Below the pieces are notes generated by a model, which was not told the origin of the DNA, searched no databases, and saw nothing but the letters and a program-made list of their open reading frames with translations. A DNA stretch of 64,000 bases from an uncultured Pelagibacteraceae bacterium (GTDB lineage Bacteria > Pseudomonadota > Alphaproteobacteria > Pelagibacterales > Pelagibacteraceae): the NCBI GenBank assembly GCA_902571955.1, contig CACGDZ010000002.1:1-64000 (forward strand), read 5' to 3'. Each line of letters begins with the position of its first letter. The stretch's first letter is position 1. Shown piece after piece: positions 1 through 8,619 of the stretch. The translations under genes and the position numbers were made by a program.

Positions 1-314
1 TTTCTTATAGCTTTAGTAAAATCTCCATTTTTTCCTCCCCACCTTGCAGAGTAAATTCCAGGATTTTTATCCAAAAAATCTATCTCTAAACCTGAATCAT
101 CAGCCAAACACATTAATCCTGTTTTTTTTGAAAAATATTTAGATTTAATTAATGAGTTTTCTTTAAATGTCTTACCATTTTCAACTGGGCTCTTAAGATT
201 ATACGATGATGTGGAATAAATTTCTATTTTTTTTGGTAATAAACTCTTAATTTCTCTTAATTTACCCCTGTTATTAGTTCCAATGAGTAATTTATTAATT
301 TTTTGTTTAGACAT
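1..314 (-). CDS. rdgB: XTP/dITP diphosphatase RdgB (HAM1 family), 3' end cut by window edge
   Basis: RdgB hydrolyses non-canonical purine triphosphates (XTP, dITP, ITP) to monophosphates and keeps them out of DNA. About 104 codons are visible, starting at the ATG read from 314. The N-terminal stretch LLIGTNNRGKLREI is the family's nucleotide-binding signature, followed by the ADDSGLEID motif that carries the catalytic Asp pair and then YSARWGG. The C-terminal half lies beyond base 1. The gene is divergent from grpE with only about 36 bp between the start codons, so the two promoters must overlap or lie inside each other's coding region. The identification is firm and the gene is partial only because of the window edge. 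Confidence 0.93.
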   Translation of the reverse strand, partial: MSKQKINKLLIGTNNRGKLREIKSLLPKKIEIYSTSSYNLKSPVENGKTFKENSLIKSKYFSKKTGLMCLADDSGLEIDFLDKNPGIYSARWGGKNGDFTKAIR

Positions 315-350
315 CTAGAAATTACTAAAATCCTTACCATATAAGTGTCT

Positions 351-1004
351 ATGGAAAAAGAAGAAAACAATAATAGCGCTGCAACAAGTCTAAACCAAGA
401 TAAAGTAAAAGAAACTGATAAACCTGAGGAAAACTTAGCCGAAGAAAATAAACAAGATATACAACAAGAGCCTAAAGAAGAAATTAAAGAACCAACTCCA
501 GAAGAAAAAATTGCTGAACTCGAAGATAAAGTTGCAAGAACTTTTGCTGAAATGGAAAATCAAAGAAGAAGATTTGAAAAGGAAAAAGAGGATGCTTTTG
601 AATATGGTGGTTATAGTTTTGCTAAGGAAGCGCTAAATTTAATTGATAACTTGGATCGATCAAAACATGTTCTTGAAAGTGACGATAAATTAAAAGAAAC
701 GGAAGCATTAAAAAAAACCTTAGAACATTTAGACATTATTAAAAAAGATCTAATCTCAATATTTGAAAAAAATAACATTAAACCGATTGATAGTCTTAAC
801 AAAAAGCTGGATCCAAACTTTCATCAAGCAATGATGGAAATAGAAGATGATACAAAAGAACCTGGAACGATAATCCAGGAAATTCAAAAAGGCTTTACTA
901 TAAAAGATAGGTTGCTCAGACCTTCATTAGTAGGAGTGTCAAAAAAAGTTACAAAAAAAGAGGAAAAAACTGAAGAAAATAAGGAAAATTCAGAAAATAA
1001 ATAA
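351..1004 (+). CDS. grpE: GrpE nucleotide exchange factor
   Basis: GrpE is the exchange factor that releases ADP from DnaK in the cytoplasmic Hsp70 cycle. The protein is about 217 aa: an acidic, Glu/Lys-rich disordered N-terminus (about residues 1-55), a long coiled coil containing AEMENQRRRFEKE, and a beta-rich C-terminal domain ending in a signature-like RLLRPSLVGVSK. An in-frame GTG at 345 would add two residues, but the ATG at 351 is preferred. The charged tail past residue 200 is also low complexity. It is the first gene of grpE-dnaK-dnaJ, all on the same strand. No CIRCE element was found upstream. Confidence 0.93.
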   Translation: MEKEENNNSAATSLNQDKVKETDKPEENLAEENKQDIQQEPKEEIKEPTPEEKIAELEDKVARTFAEMENQRRRFEKEKEDAFEYGGYSFAKEALNLIDNLDRSKHVLESDDKLKETEALKKTLEHLDIIKKDLISIFEKNNIKPIDSLNKKLDPNFHQAMMEIEDDTKEPGTIIQEIQKGFTIKDRLLRPSLVGVSKKVTKKEEKTEENKENSENK

Positions 1005-1067
1005 TTATGAGATCAACTTGTAGTTTCACATTTAAACCCTATATGACGAAGGAGAGACATTAATATT

Positions 1068-2993
1068 ATGAGTAAAATTATTGGAATAGACTTAGGAACA
1101 ACAAATTCATGTGTTGCCATTATGGAAGGGGCACAAGCTAAAGTTTTAGAAAATGCTGAGGGAGCAAGAACTACTCCATCAGTTGTAGCCTTTACAGATG
1201 AAAATGAAAAATTAATTGGGCAACCAGCAAAAAGACAGGCTGTCACAAACCCCGAAAATACAATATTTGCAGTTAAAAGATTAATTGGGAGAAATTTTGA
1301 TGACCCTACAGTAAAAAAAGATGTAGAAGCTGCACCATTTAAAATAATTAATTCTGAAAAAGGAGATGCTTGGATTGAGGCAAAAGGCGAAAAATATTCT
1401 CCTTCACAAATATCTGCATTCATTCTACAAAAAATGAAAGAAACAGCTGAAAAATATTTAGGTCAAGCTGTAACTAAAGCTGTTATTACAGTACCAGCTT
1501 ACTTTAATGATGCACAAAGACAAGCAACAAAAGATGCTGGAAAAATTGCAGGACTAGAAGTATTAAGAATTATTAATGAGCCAACTGCCGCATCACTAGC
1601 TTATGGTTTAGATAAAAAACAAAATAAAAAAATTGCAGTATATGATCTAGGTGGAGGAACATTTGATGTTTCTATATTAGAATTAGGTGATGGTGTGTTT
1701 GAAGTTAAATCAACTAACGGTGATACCTTTTTAGGAGGTGAAGATTTTGATAATGCTATTGTTAATTATTTAATTTCTGAATTTAAAAAAGATAATGGGA
1801 TTGATCTTAAGTCAGATAAACTTGCTTTACAAAGACTAAAAGAAGCTGCAGAAAAAGCTAAAATTGAATTATCATCTGCTGAACAAACAGACATAAATCT
1901 ACCTTTTATTACAGCAGACAAAACAGGTCCAAAACATATTAATCTAAAAATGACAAGAGCAAAACTTGAGGCTTTGGTAGAGGACTTAATTGCTAAAACA
2001 ATGCCTCCATGCAAAACTGCTTTGAAAGATGCTGGAATTACAGCAAGTGAGATTGATGAAGTAGTTATGGTAGGTGGTATGACTAGAATGCCAAAAGTTT
2101 TAGAAGAGGTTAAAAACTTTTTTGGAAAAGATCCTAACAAGAGTGTTAACCCTGATGAAGTGGTTGCAATGGGAGCAGCTATTCAAGCAGGTGTATTACA
2201 GGGTGATGTTAAAGATGTGCTTCTATTAGATGTAACTCCACTATCACTTGGTATTGAAACACTTGGAGGAGTTTCTACAAAACTGATCGATAAAAATACA
2301 ACAATACCGACTAAAAAAAGTCAGGTATTTTCAACTGCTGAAGATAATCAGCCAGCTGTATCTATTAGAGTTCTTCAGGGCGAAAGAGAAATGGCAGCTG
2401 ACAACAAAGCTTTGGGTAATTTTGAATTAGTAGGTATTGCACCAGCCCCAAGAGGTGTCCCTCAAATTGAAGTTACTTTTGATATCGATGCAAATGGTAT
2501 TGTAAATGTTTCTGCGAAAGACAAAGGAACTGGAAAAGAGCAAAAAATTCAAATTCAAGCTTCAGGTGGACTAAGTGATGAAGAAATTGAAAAAATGGTT
2601 AAAGATGCTGAAGCTAACAAAGAAGCAGACAAGAAAAAAAGAGAGTCGGTTGATGTTAGAAATCAGGCAGATACTCTGATTCATTCTACTGAAAAGAATT
2701 TAAAAGAGCATGGGTCTAAAATTTCTGATGCTGAGAAAAAAGCAATTGAAGATGCATCAGGTGCTGTTAAAGAAGCTTTAAAAGGTGAGGATATTGAAGA
2801 TATCAAGAAGAAAACTGAAGCTTTGGTTCAAGCTTCAATGAAGCTTGGAGAAGCAATCTATAAATCACAACAAACTGCAAAACCAGAGTCTGGAAAAGAT
2901 GATGGTGGAGATGATGCAGGTAAAAAAGACGAGAATGTTGTCGATGCTGATTTCGAAGAAGTAAAAGACGAGAATAAAGAAAAAAGCGCTTAA
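1068..2993 (+). CDS. dnaK: Molecular chaperone DnaK (Hsp70)
   Basis: This is the full-length bacterial Hsp70, 641 aa. The ATPase domain starts with [14 protein letters not shown] and contains the phosphate-2 loop [15 protein letters not shown] and the adenosine motif [13 protein letters not shown]. The linker [16 protein letters not shown] leads into the substrate-binding beta domain. A helical lid follows, with an acidic Asp/Glu/Lys tail ([10 protein letters not shown]) typical of proteobacterial DnaK. A clear GGAGAG Shine-Dalgarno lies about 14 nt before the ATG, one of the better ribosome sites in the window and consistent with high expression. It sits between grpE and dnaJ. Confidence 0.99.
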   Translation: MSKIIGIDLGTTNSCVAIMEGAQAKVLENAEGARTTPSVVAFTDENEKLIGQPAKRQAVTNPENTIFAVKRLIGRNFDDPTVKKDVEAAPFKIINSEKGDAWIEAKGEKYSPSQISAFILQKMKETAEKYLGQAVTKAVITVPAYFNDAQRQATKDAGKIAGLEVLRIINEPTAASLAYGLDKKQNKKIAVYDLGGGTFDVSILELGDGVFEVKSTNGDTFLGGEDFDNAIVNYLISEFKKDNGIDLKSDKLALQRLKEAAEKAKIELSSAEQTDINLPFITADKTGPKHINLKMTRAKLEALVEDLIAKTMPPCKTALKDAGITASEIDEVVMVGGMTRMPKVLEEVKNFFGKDPNKSVNPDEVVAMGAAIQAGVLQGDVKDVLLLDVTPLSLGIETLGGVSTKLIDKNTTIPTKKSQVFSTAEDNQPAVSIRVLQGEREMAADNKALGNFELVGIAPAPRGVPQIEVTFDIDANGIVNVSAKDKGTGKEQKIQIQASGGLSDEEIEKMVKDAEANKEADKKKRESVDVRNQADTLIHSTEKNLKEHGSKISDAEKKAIEDASGAVKEALKGEDIEDIKKKTEALVQASMKLGEAIYKSQQTAKPESGKDDGGDDAGKKDENVVDADFEEVKDENKEKSA

Positions 2994-3022
2994 ACTGACA
3001 TCTAATTGTCTGGGGTAATTTG

Positions 3023-4150
3023 ATGGCTAAAAGAGACTATTACGATGTCCTAGGCGTTAAAAAAAGCGCAGGTCCTGAAGAACTAAAATCCGCATATAGA
3101 AAATTAGCTGTTAAATATCATCCTGATAAAAATCCTGGGGATTCCAAGGCTGAAGAAAAATTTAAAGAGGCAAGTGAAGCCTACGGAATACTTTCAGACA
3201 AAGAGAAGAAACAAAATTACGATAACTTTGGTCATGCAGCTTTTGAAAATGGTGGCGGTAGACCTGGTGGAGGATTCGGTGGTTTCAGTGGAGCAGATTT
3301 TTCAGACATATTTGAAGATTTTTTTGGAGATTTTGGAGGTGGTGGGAGATCAAGAAACAGAAGATCAAATAATAGAGGATCAGATCTAAGATATGATTTA
3401 TCAATTTCCCTTGAAGAAGCTTATAGCGGAAAAAAACAAGACATAAAATTTTCTACAACGGAACAGTGTGGAACTTGTAGAGGTAATGGATCTAAGCCAG
3501 GTTACTCACCTGACAGATGCTCATATTGTGGAGGCAGCGGTAGAGTAAGATCAAATCAAGGTTTCTTTACAGTCCAACAAACTTGTCCTCAATGTAATGG
3601 AAATGGTGAAGAAATTACGAATCCGTGTAATGACTGTAATGGTCAAGGTAAAAAACAAACTTCAAAAAAAATTTCAGTAACAATTCCAAAAGGAGTTGAT
3701 GATGGAACAAGAATTAGATTAGCAGGTAAAGGGGAGGCCGGGAGTAGAGGTGGAGCCACAGGAGACTTATATTTATTTATAAATGTAAGTTCTCATGAGT
3801 TATTTAAAAGATCTGATGAAAATCTATTCTTTGAATTTCCAATTTCTTTGGCTGATGCTGCACTTGGTACAACGATTGAGATTCCAACTATTGATGGTGG
3901 AAAGGCTAAAATCAAAATTCCTGATGGTACTCAAAACGGTAAACAATTTAGATTAAAAGGAAAAGGCATGCCTTTTATGAGAAGAGGTGATTTTGGCGAT
4001 TTATATGTTCAAGTTAAAACTGAAGTACCTATTTATTTAAATAGAAAACAAAAAGAATTATTGGAACAATTTAGAGAAATTGAAAATGAGAAATCAAATC
4101 CTAGCATTAAAAAATTTTTTCAAAAAGCAAAAAATTTTTGGAAAAACTAG
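3023..4150 (+). CDS. dnaJ: Chaperone DnaJ (Hsp40)
   Basis: This is a type I J-protein of 375 aa that stimulates DnaK ATPase and delivers substrates. The J domain has the invariant HPD in KYHPDKNPG. It is followed by a Gly/Phe-rich linker (about residues 75-110), then four CxxCxGxG zinc repeats ([32 protein letters not shown]) and the C-terminal peptide-binding domains. A TTG at 3020 directly precedes the ATG at 3023; the ATG gives the usual MAKRDYY start. All catalytic and zinc residues are present. It ends the chaperone operon and is followed by about 97 bp of AT-rich sequence without a gene. Confidence 0.98.
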   Translation: MAKRDYYDVLGVKKSAGPEELKSAYRKLAVKYHPDKNPGDSKAEEKFKEASEAYGILSDKEKKQNYDNFGHAAFENGGGRPGGGFGGFSGADFSDIFEDFFGDFGGGGRSRNRRSNNRGSDLRYDLSISLEEAYSGKKQDIKFSTTEQCGTCRGNGSKPGYSPDRCSYCGGSGRVRSNQGFFTVQQTCPQCNGNGEEITNPCNDCNGQGKKQTSKKISVTIPKGVDDGTRIRLAGKGEAGSRGGATGDLYLFINVSSHELFKRSDENLFFEFPISLADAALGTTIEIPTIDGGKAKIKIPDGTQNGKQFRLKGKGMPFMRRGDFGDLYVQVKTEVPIYLNRKQKELLEQFREIENEKSNPSIKKFFQKAKNFWKN

Positions 4151-4247
4151 TAATCGAGTTATTTGTTTATATAGTTATTAATCTTAAAAAATATTATAAT
4201 TTATTTATTTTTTTTTATATATTTGATTTATAGTACATGAATAAATA

Positions 4248-5084
4248 ATGATTATTTGGCTAGCATCTTATCCTAAAAGTGGGAATACTTGGGTTAGAGC
4301 ATTCATTTCTTCACTATTATACAGTGAAAATGGCATAAATGACTTTACTAAATTAAGCAAAATACCACAATTTCCTGATAGGAGACAATTTAAAACTTTG
4401 ATTGATAATTTTCAAGATTACAAAATAGTTTCTGCAAACTGGAAAAGCGCTCAAAATTTATTAACTTTAGATAATGAAATTAAATTTCTCAAAACTCATC
4501 ATGCACTTGTCAAAATTAATAACTTTGAATTTACAGATAATACAAATTCTTTAGGTGTAATCCATATTGTTAGAGACCCAAGGACAGTTCTATTATCTCT
4601 TAAAAATCATTTTGGAGTTACAGACTCTGAAGAAGCAAAAAATTTTTTATTTAATGAGCACTTATGGTTGGGGATTAACAAAAAAGAGGAATTTAAAGAC
4701 AGATCAAATAAAATTCCTACTTTAATTGGTTCTTGGCGAATTAATTATCTATCTTGGAAAAATAAAATTCAAAATTATTTATTGGTTAAATATGAGGATC
4801 TACTTGAAGATCCATATAAAGAATTTTTTAGAATTTCAAATTATTTAGAAAATCTAATGAAGTGTAAATTTGATAAAGATAAGATTAACAATGCAATCAA
4901 ATCTACTTCCTTTGAAAAACTTCAAAATCTAGAGGAAAAAGGCTATTTTAATGAACATGGACAGGGTGTGAAATTTTTTAATTCTGGTCCAAATTCTAAT
5001 TGGAAGTTAGAATTGGATGAAAAAATTGTTCAGGAATTAAATATAAGGTTTAAAAATGAAATGTTAGAATTAGGTTATTTATAA
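4248..5084 (+). CDS. Sulfotransferase-domain protein (copy 1)
   Basis: This is a PAPS-dependent sulfotransferase-fold protein of 278 aa. The N-terminal WLASYPKSGNTWVRAF is the 5'-phosphosulfate-binding loop, IHIVRDPRTVLLSLKNHFG is the 3'-phosphate-binding motif, and the C-terminal FNSGPNSNW corresponds to the RxGxxGxW-type nucleotide loop. The acceptor cannot be read from sequence; cell-surface sugar or lipid is a guess. A paralogue lies at 44723-45580 with the same opening. It sits alone between dnaJ and dapB and its stop is one base before the dapB ATG, so it is probably co-transcribed with dapB-nth. The position between housekeeping genes suggests an accessory insertion. Confidence 0.82.
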   Translation: MIIWLASYPKSGNTWVRAFISSLLYSENGINDFTKLSKIPQFPDRRQFKTLIDNFQDYKIVSANWKSAQNLLTLDNEIKFLKTHHALVKINNFEFTDNTNSLGVIHIVRDPRTVLLSLKNHFGVTDSEEAKNFLFNEHLWLGINKKEEFKDRSNKIPTLIGSWRINYLSWKNKIQNYLLVKYEDLLEDPYKEFFRISNYLENLMKCKFDKDKINNAIKSTSFEKLQNLEEKGYFNEHGQGVKFFNSGPNSNWKLELDEKIVQELNIRFKNEMLELGYL

Positions 5085-5085
5085 A

Positions 5086-5862
5086 ATGAATAAAATCAAA
5101 TTAGCAATATCTGGTTGCATGGGCAGGATGGGTCAGCAATTAATTAAATCTTCAAAGAAAAATAAAAACTTTAAACTAGTTACACTTACAGAAAATAGAT
5201 TAATAAATAAAAAGTTTAATAGAGTTAAACCCGAGTTAAATTCTGTCAAAGCTTTTAAAAAAACTGATGTAATTATTGACTTCACAGTGCCGAGTTGTAC
5301 TCTTGAAATTCTCAAAATAGCATCAATACTGAGGAAAAAAGTGGTAATTGGAACCACCGGATTTACTAGAAACCAAGAAAATCAAATTAAAAAATATTCA
5401 AAAAAAATACCTATTCTAAAAGCAGGAAACATGAGTTTAGGTGTAAATTTATTAATGTATTTAACTGAGATTGCATCAAAATCCCTAAATGATGAATATT
5501 TGAGTAAAATATTTGAAGTACATCATAAACATAAAAAAGACTATCCATCTGGTACTGCCTTGATGCTTGGTAAAGGAATTGCTGATGGAAAAAATAAAAA
5601 TTTATATAATTTAATTGGTAAAAAATTCTTAAATAAAAAGTCTTTTCCTTATGGAAAAAAAATTAATTTTAACTCAATAAGAAAAGGTGAAATTATTGGT
5701 GAACATGAAGTAAAGTTCTCTAGTGGAAAAGAAATAATTACATTGAACCACGAAGCTTTTGATAGAGCACTATATTCAGATGGAGCTTTAGCTGCCTCTA
5801 AATGGCTGATGAAAAAAAAAGCAGGTTTATATTCTATGAGAGATTTGCTTAACTTTTCATAA
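5086..5862 (+). CDS. dapB: 4-hydroxy-tetrahydrodipicolinate reductase
   Basis: DapB makes tetrahydrodipicolinate with NAD(P)H in the diaminopimelate/lysine pathway. The protein is 258 aa. The N-terminal dinucleotide-binding motif reads ISGCMGRMGQQL, VVIGTTGF is the conserved strand of the cofactor domain, and the catalytic/substrate block EVHHKHKKDYPSGTAL contains the His-His and Lys residues of the active site. Length matches the family. Its TAA overlaps the ATG of nth by one base (TAATG), indicating translational coupling. Confidence 0.96.
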   Translation: MNKIKLAISGCMGRMGQQLIKSSKKNKNFKLVTLTENRLINKKFNRVKPELNSVKAFKKTDVIIDFTVPSCTLEILKIASILRKKVVIGTTGFTRNQENQIKKYSKKIPILKAGNMSLGVNLLMYLTEIASKSLNDEYLSKIFEVHHKHKKDYPSGTALMLGKGIADGKNKNLYNLIGKKFLNKKSFPYGKKINFNSIRKGEIIGEHEVKFSSGKEIITLNHEAFDRALYSDGALAASKWLMKKKAGLYSMRDLLNFS

Positions 5863-6515
5863 TGAATGAAAAACAAAAAGCGAAAGTAATTATTAAAACT
5901 TTAAATAAAATCTACCCTATAGCACCTGTTCCTTTAAAAAGTAAAAATACTTTCACATTATTAATTTCAGTATTACTTTCTGCACAATGTACTGATGTAA
6001 ACGTTAATAATGTAACAAAAGATATATATCCAAAATACTATAAGCCAGAACACTTTGTAAAATTAGGAAGAAAAAAAATTGAAAAATTAATAAAGAAAAT
6101 AGGTATTTTTAGAATTAAAGCTAAAAGTATTTATTTAATGTCTAAGCAAGTATTAGAAAAACATAAAGGTAAAGTTCCCAATACTTTTGAAGAACTTGAG
6201 AATTTACCTGGTGTAGGACACAAAACAGCAAGCGTGATAATGTCCCAAGGTTTTGGATATCCAGCTTTTGCTGTTGATACTCATATTCATAGACTTGCTC
6301 AACGATGGGGTTTAACAAGTGGAAAAAATGTGGTTCAAACTGAAAAAGATCTAAAAAGAATATTTCCTAAAAAAACTTGGTCCAAGCTTCATTTACAAAT
6401 TATTTTTTATGGTAGAGAATATTGTAAAGCAAGAGATTGTTATGGTTTAACTTGCAAAATATGCACTACCTGCTATCCAAATAGAAAAAAACCTATAATT
6501 ACCAAAAAAGCTTGA
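5862..6515 (+). CDS. nth: Endonuclease III (DNA glycosylase/AP lyase) with unusual Fe-S cysteine spacing
   Basis: This base-excision-repair enzyme for oxidised pyrimidines has 217 aa. The helix-hairpin-helix LPGVGHKTA carries the catalytic Lys (about residue 121) and VDTHIHR carries the catalytic Asp (about 139). The C-terminal cluster region reads CKARDCYGLTCKICTTC, with cysteines at about 188, 193, 198, 201 and 204. The textbook [4Fe-4S] spacing of Nth/MutY is C-x6-C-x2-C-x5-C, which this does not match, so either a variant cluster forms with an alternative ligand set or the cluster is lost. The start overlaps dapB by one base; the stop is one base before the next gene. Confidence 0.93.
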   Translation: MNEKQKAKVIIKTLNKIYPIAPVPLKSKNTFTLLISVLLSAQCTDVNVNNVTKDIYPKYYKPEHFVKLGRKKIEKLIKKIGIFRIKAKSIYLMSKQVLEKHKGKVPNTFEELENLPGVGHKTASVIMSQGFGYPAFAVDTHIHRLAQRWGLTSGKNVVQTEKDLKRIFPKKTWSKLHLQIIFYGREYCKARDCYGLTCKICTTCYPNRKKPIITKKA

Positions 6516-6516
6516 A

Positions 6517-7446
6517 ATGAAAATCTTAGGAATAGGAAATGCAATTGTGGATGTCATTAGTAAAGTTGATGACAGCTTTATTATGCAAAATAATCTCACA
6601 AAAAGTACCATGAAATTATTTTTTAATGAAAGTGAATTCAAAAATTTATTAAAAAATCTTAGAATCGAAAAAACAGTTTCTGGAGGTTCAGTGGCAAACT
6701 CTATAGTTGGATTATCACAACTTGGCAATAAAGTTGGGTTTATAGGTAAAATTTCTGATGACGAGTTTGGTAACAATTACGAAGAAGGATTAAAAAAAGA
6801 AAATGTGGAGTACTTTTATTCTAAGAAGAAAGAAAAATTACCAACTGGAACCTGTTTAATATTGGTAACACCAGACTCAGAAAGAACAATGTGTACTTTC
6901 TTAGGAACAGCGGGAAAAATAAATGAAAATGATGTTAGTATAGATGCAATTAAAAAAAGTGAGATAATATTTTTAGAAGGTTACTTATGGGATGAAGGAG
7001 AACCTAAGAAAGCTTTTGATAAAGCTATAAATAATGCTAACAAAGTTGCTATGTCGCTATCTGATCTTTTTTGCGTAGATAGACATAAACCTCATTTTTT
7101 AAATTTAGTTAAAAACAAACTTGATATAACTTTTGCAAATGAGCAAGAAATTACGTCTTTAATTGAAGCAAAAAATTTTAGCGAAGTTATAAACTTTTCA
7201 AAACAACTAAATAAATTACTCATTCTAACAAGAGGCGAAAAGGGTGCAGTTGCAATAAATGGCGATGAAGTTATTGAGAGCAATATCCAAAAAAATTTAA
7301 AAATTGTTGATCTTACTGGTGCGGGTGATCTATTCGCTGCAGGGTTTTTACATGGGTATATTAATAAATTATCTACTAAAGAATGTTTGGATAAAGGTAC
7401 CGAAATGTCATCAAAAATAATTCAAAAAATTGGAGCAAGACTCTAA
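6517..7446 (+). CDS. PfkB-family carbohydrate/nucleoside kinase (adenosine kinase-like)
   Basis: This is a ribokinase-fold kinase of 309 aa. PfkB signature 1 is seen around SGGSVANSIVGLSQLG and GFIGKISDDEFG. Signature 2 with the anion hole and catalytic Asp is DLTGAGDLFAAGFLHG near the C-terminus. The protein resembles the adenosine kinase/sugar kinase branch, but the true substrate (adenosine, ribose, fructose or another) cannot be set from motifs alone. It is the last gene of the sulfotransferase-dapB-nth run and converges on the ArfA-like gene two bases after its stop. Confidence 0.88.
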   Translation: MKILGIGNAIVDVISKVDDSFIMQNNLTKSTMKLFFNESEFKNLLKNLRIEKTVSGGSVANSIVGLSQLGNKVGFIGKISDDEFGNNYEEGLKKENVEYFYSKKKEKLPTGTCLILVTPDSERTMCTFLGTAGKINENDVSIDAIKKSEIIFLEGYLWDEGEPKKAFDKAINNANKVAMSLSDLFCVDRHKPHFLNLVKNKLDITFANEQEITSLIEAKNFSEVINFSKQLNKLLILTRGEKGAVAINGDEVIESNIQKNLKIVDLTGAGDLFAAGFLHGYINKLSTKECLDKGTEMSSKIIQKIGARL

Positions 7447-7448
7447 TT

Positions 7449-7568
7449 TTAACTTTTACGTCTTTTAAAACTTCCTTTACCTTTTTTGGGTTTAACTATT
7501 TTTGGTTTGTACTTTTTAGTAAATAAATCTTTTATTAGCGGGTTCTTTTTACTTAATTTTATAGCCAT
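7449..7568 (-). CDS. arfA: ArfA-like alternative ribosome-rescue factor (39 aa)
   Basis: This small ORF begins at the ATG read from 7568 and encodes 39 residues, very basic, ending KPKKGKGSFKRRKS. The core NPL...KGKGSF(K/R)R matches the ArfA pattern (in E. coli DPLFRQRV...KKGKGSYMRK), where the basic tail lies in the empty mRNA channel of stalled ribosomes and recruits RF2. Its first 20 bases overlap the 3' end of the upstream regulator gene in another frame, so translation may be coupled. Unlike E. coli arfA it has no long hydrophobic C-terminal tail. The family call rests on a short motif; a generic basic peptide is the alternative. Confidence 0.7.
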   Translation of the reverse strand: MAIKLSKKNPLIKDLFTKKYKPKIVKPKKGKGSFKRRKS

Positions 7569-8112
7569 TTTTTTTACTTACTATAAATTGATTATCATTA
7601 AATGAATTTAAAATTTTTTTTCTTAATCGATAAATATGTGTCTCAACAGTATGGGTTTCTATATCAGATTGATAACTCCACACTTTTTCTTGCAGTTCGT
7701 CAACACTAACAGGTTTAGTTGATTTTGATAAATAAGTAATAGTATCTATTTCTTTTTCAGTCAACTTAAGCTTAATATTATTAATTGACATTTCTCTAGA
7801 ATTTAAATCAATAGTATAATTGCTAACTTTAAATTCAGACTGGCTGTTAAATTGTATTTTTAAAAATTCAATATTTATTTTTTCGATAAGTTTAAAAATA
7901 TTAATTGGTTTATTATCTAGAACAAATTGATTATCAAAGTTTAAATATCTTTTATTTGATAAAATTAAATAATTATTTAGATTTACTAATTTACTACTTA
8001 ATGAGTCTTCACTATCTACAAAAATTATATTAAAATTCAATTCTGAGCTAAGCTCTTCAAGTATATGATATAATACTGTAAACTTGTATATGATTAAATT
8101 TTGATTAGTCAC
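7549..8112 (-). CDS. Orphan OmpR/PhoB-type winged-helix regulator with degenerate receiver
   Basis: The C-terminal about 90 residues are a Trans_reg_C DNA-binding domain: LTEKEIDTITYLSKS, then VSVDELQEKVW, then THTVETHIYRLRKKI (recognition helix) and the wing SKKNGYKIK. The N-terminal half should be a response-regulator receiver, but I do not see the acidic pair, phospho-acceptor Asp, Thr and Lys in register, so phosphorylation is doubtful. No histidine kinase is adjacent. The longest frame starts at 8160 but would overlap the divergent L,D-transpeptidase; a GTG at 8112 gives 187 aa and leaves a 12-bp divergent gap. Target genes are unknown; the adjacent transpeptidase is a candidate. Confidence 0.78.
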   Translation of the reverse strand: MTNQNLIIYKFTVLYHILEELSSELNFNIIFVDSEDSLSSKLVNLNNYLILSNKRYLNFDNQFVLDNKPINIFKLIEKINIEFLKIQFNSQSEFKVSNYTIDLNSREMSINNIKLKLTEKEIDTITYLSKSTKPVSVDELQEKVWSYQSDIETHTVETHIYRLRKKILNSFNDNQFIVSKKNGYKIK

Positions 8113-8124
8113 AAAATAAAGAAT

Positions 8125-8619
8125 ATGACAATTTTTGTAAAAAATAAACATACTCTTCAAATAGACGAATTCAAATTTAAGTGTTGTGTTGGTAAAAAAG
8201 GTTTAACTTGGAACAAAAAGGAGGGTGATAAGAAAACACCAAAAGGCATCTTCAAAATTGAAAATCTATATTTTAGGAAAGATCGTATAAAAAAACCATT
8301 AACTTCATTAAAATGTGTGGAAATAAAAAAAGATATGGGTTGGTGCCATGATAATAATTATCCAAAAAAATATAACAAACTTTTTAAAATAGAAAAAAAA
8401 ATAAAACATGAAAAATTAAAAAGAAAAGATTATAAATATGATTTATTAATTCCTATTAAATACAATTTTAAAAAACCTACTATTGGGTTAGGTAGTTGTA
8501 TTTTCATACACTTAACAAAAAATTATAATCCTACAGCTGGGTGTATTGCTCTAATGAAAAAAGACTTTTTAATTATGCTAAAGTTAATTAAAAAAAATTC
8601 AAAGATAAAAATTTTTTAA
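8125..8619 (+). CDS. L,D-transpeptidase/YkuD-domain protein
   Basis: The 164-aa protein has the YkuD catalytic signature: His at about residue 129 in CIFIHL and Cys at about 140 in NPTAGCIAL, i.e. the H-x(n)-S/T-x-GC arrangement of L,D-transpeptidases. These enzymes form 3-3 peptidoglycan cross-links or attach proteins to the wall with a cysteine thioester intermediate. The N-terminal TPKGIFKIENLYFRKDR region is also typical of this branch. I see no signal peptide from the ATG at 8125, which is odd for a periplasmic enzyme. A TTG at 8101 would extend it into the divergent gene. It overlaps the 3' end of yggS by four bases. Confidence 0.85.
   Translation: MTIFVKNKHTLQIDEFKFKCCVGKKGLTWNKKEGDKKTPKGIFKIENLYFRKDRIKKPLTSLKCVEIKKDMGWCHDNNYPKKYNKLFKIEKKIKHEKLKRKDYKYDLLIPIKYNFKKPTIGLGSCIFIHLTKNYNPTAGCIALMKKDFLIMLKLIKKNSKIKIF

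Noticed and set aside
315-350. CIRCE or RpoH-type heat-shock element before grpE
   Set aside because: No TTAGCACTC inverted repeat, and the 36-bp gap is too short; no convincing RpoH boxes were read in the adjacent rdgB sequence.
1013-1423. 136-aa minus-strand frame opposite dnaK
   Set aside because: It lies wholly opposite the confirmed dnaK coding sequence and gap, with no domain; it is an antisense shadow. The same holds for 1766-2140, 20175-20369, 34830-35414 and 55958-56182.
3174-3389. 71-aa plus-strand frame inside dnaJ
   Set aside because: It is an out-of-frame product of the Gly/Phe-rich part of dnaJ.
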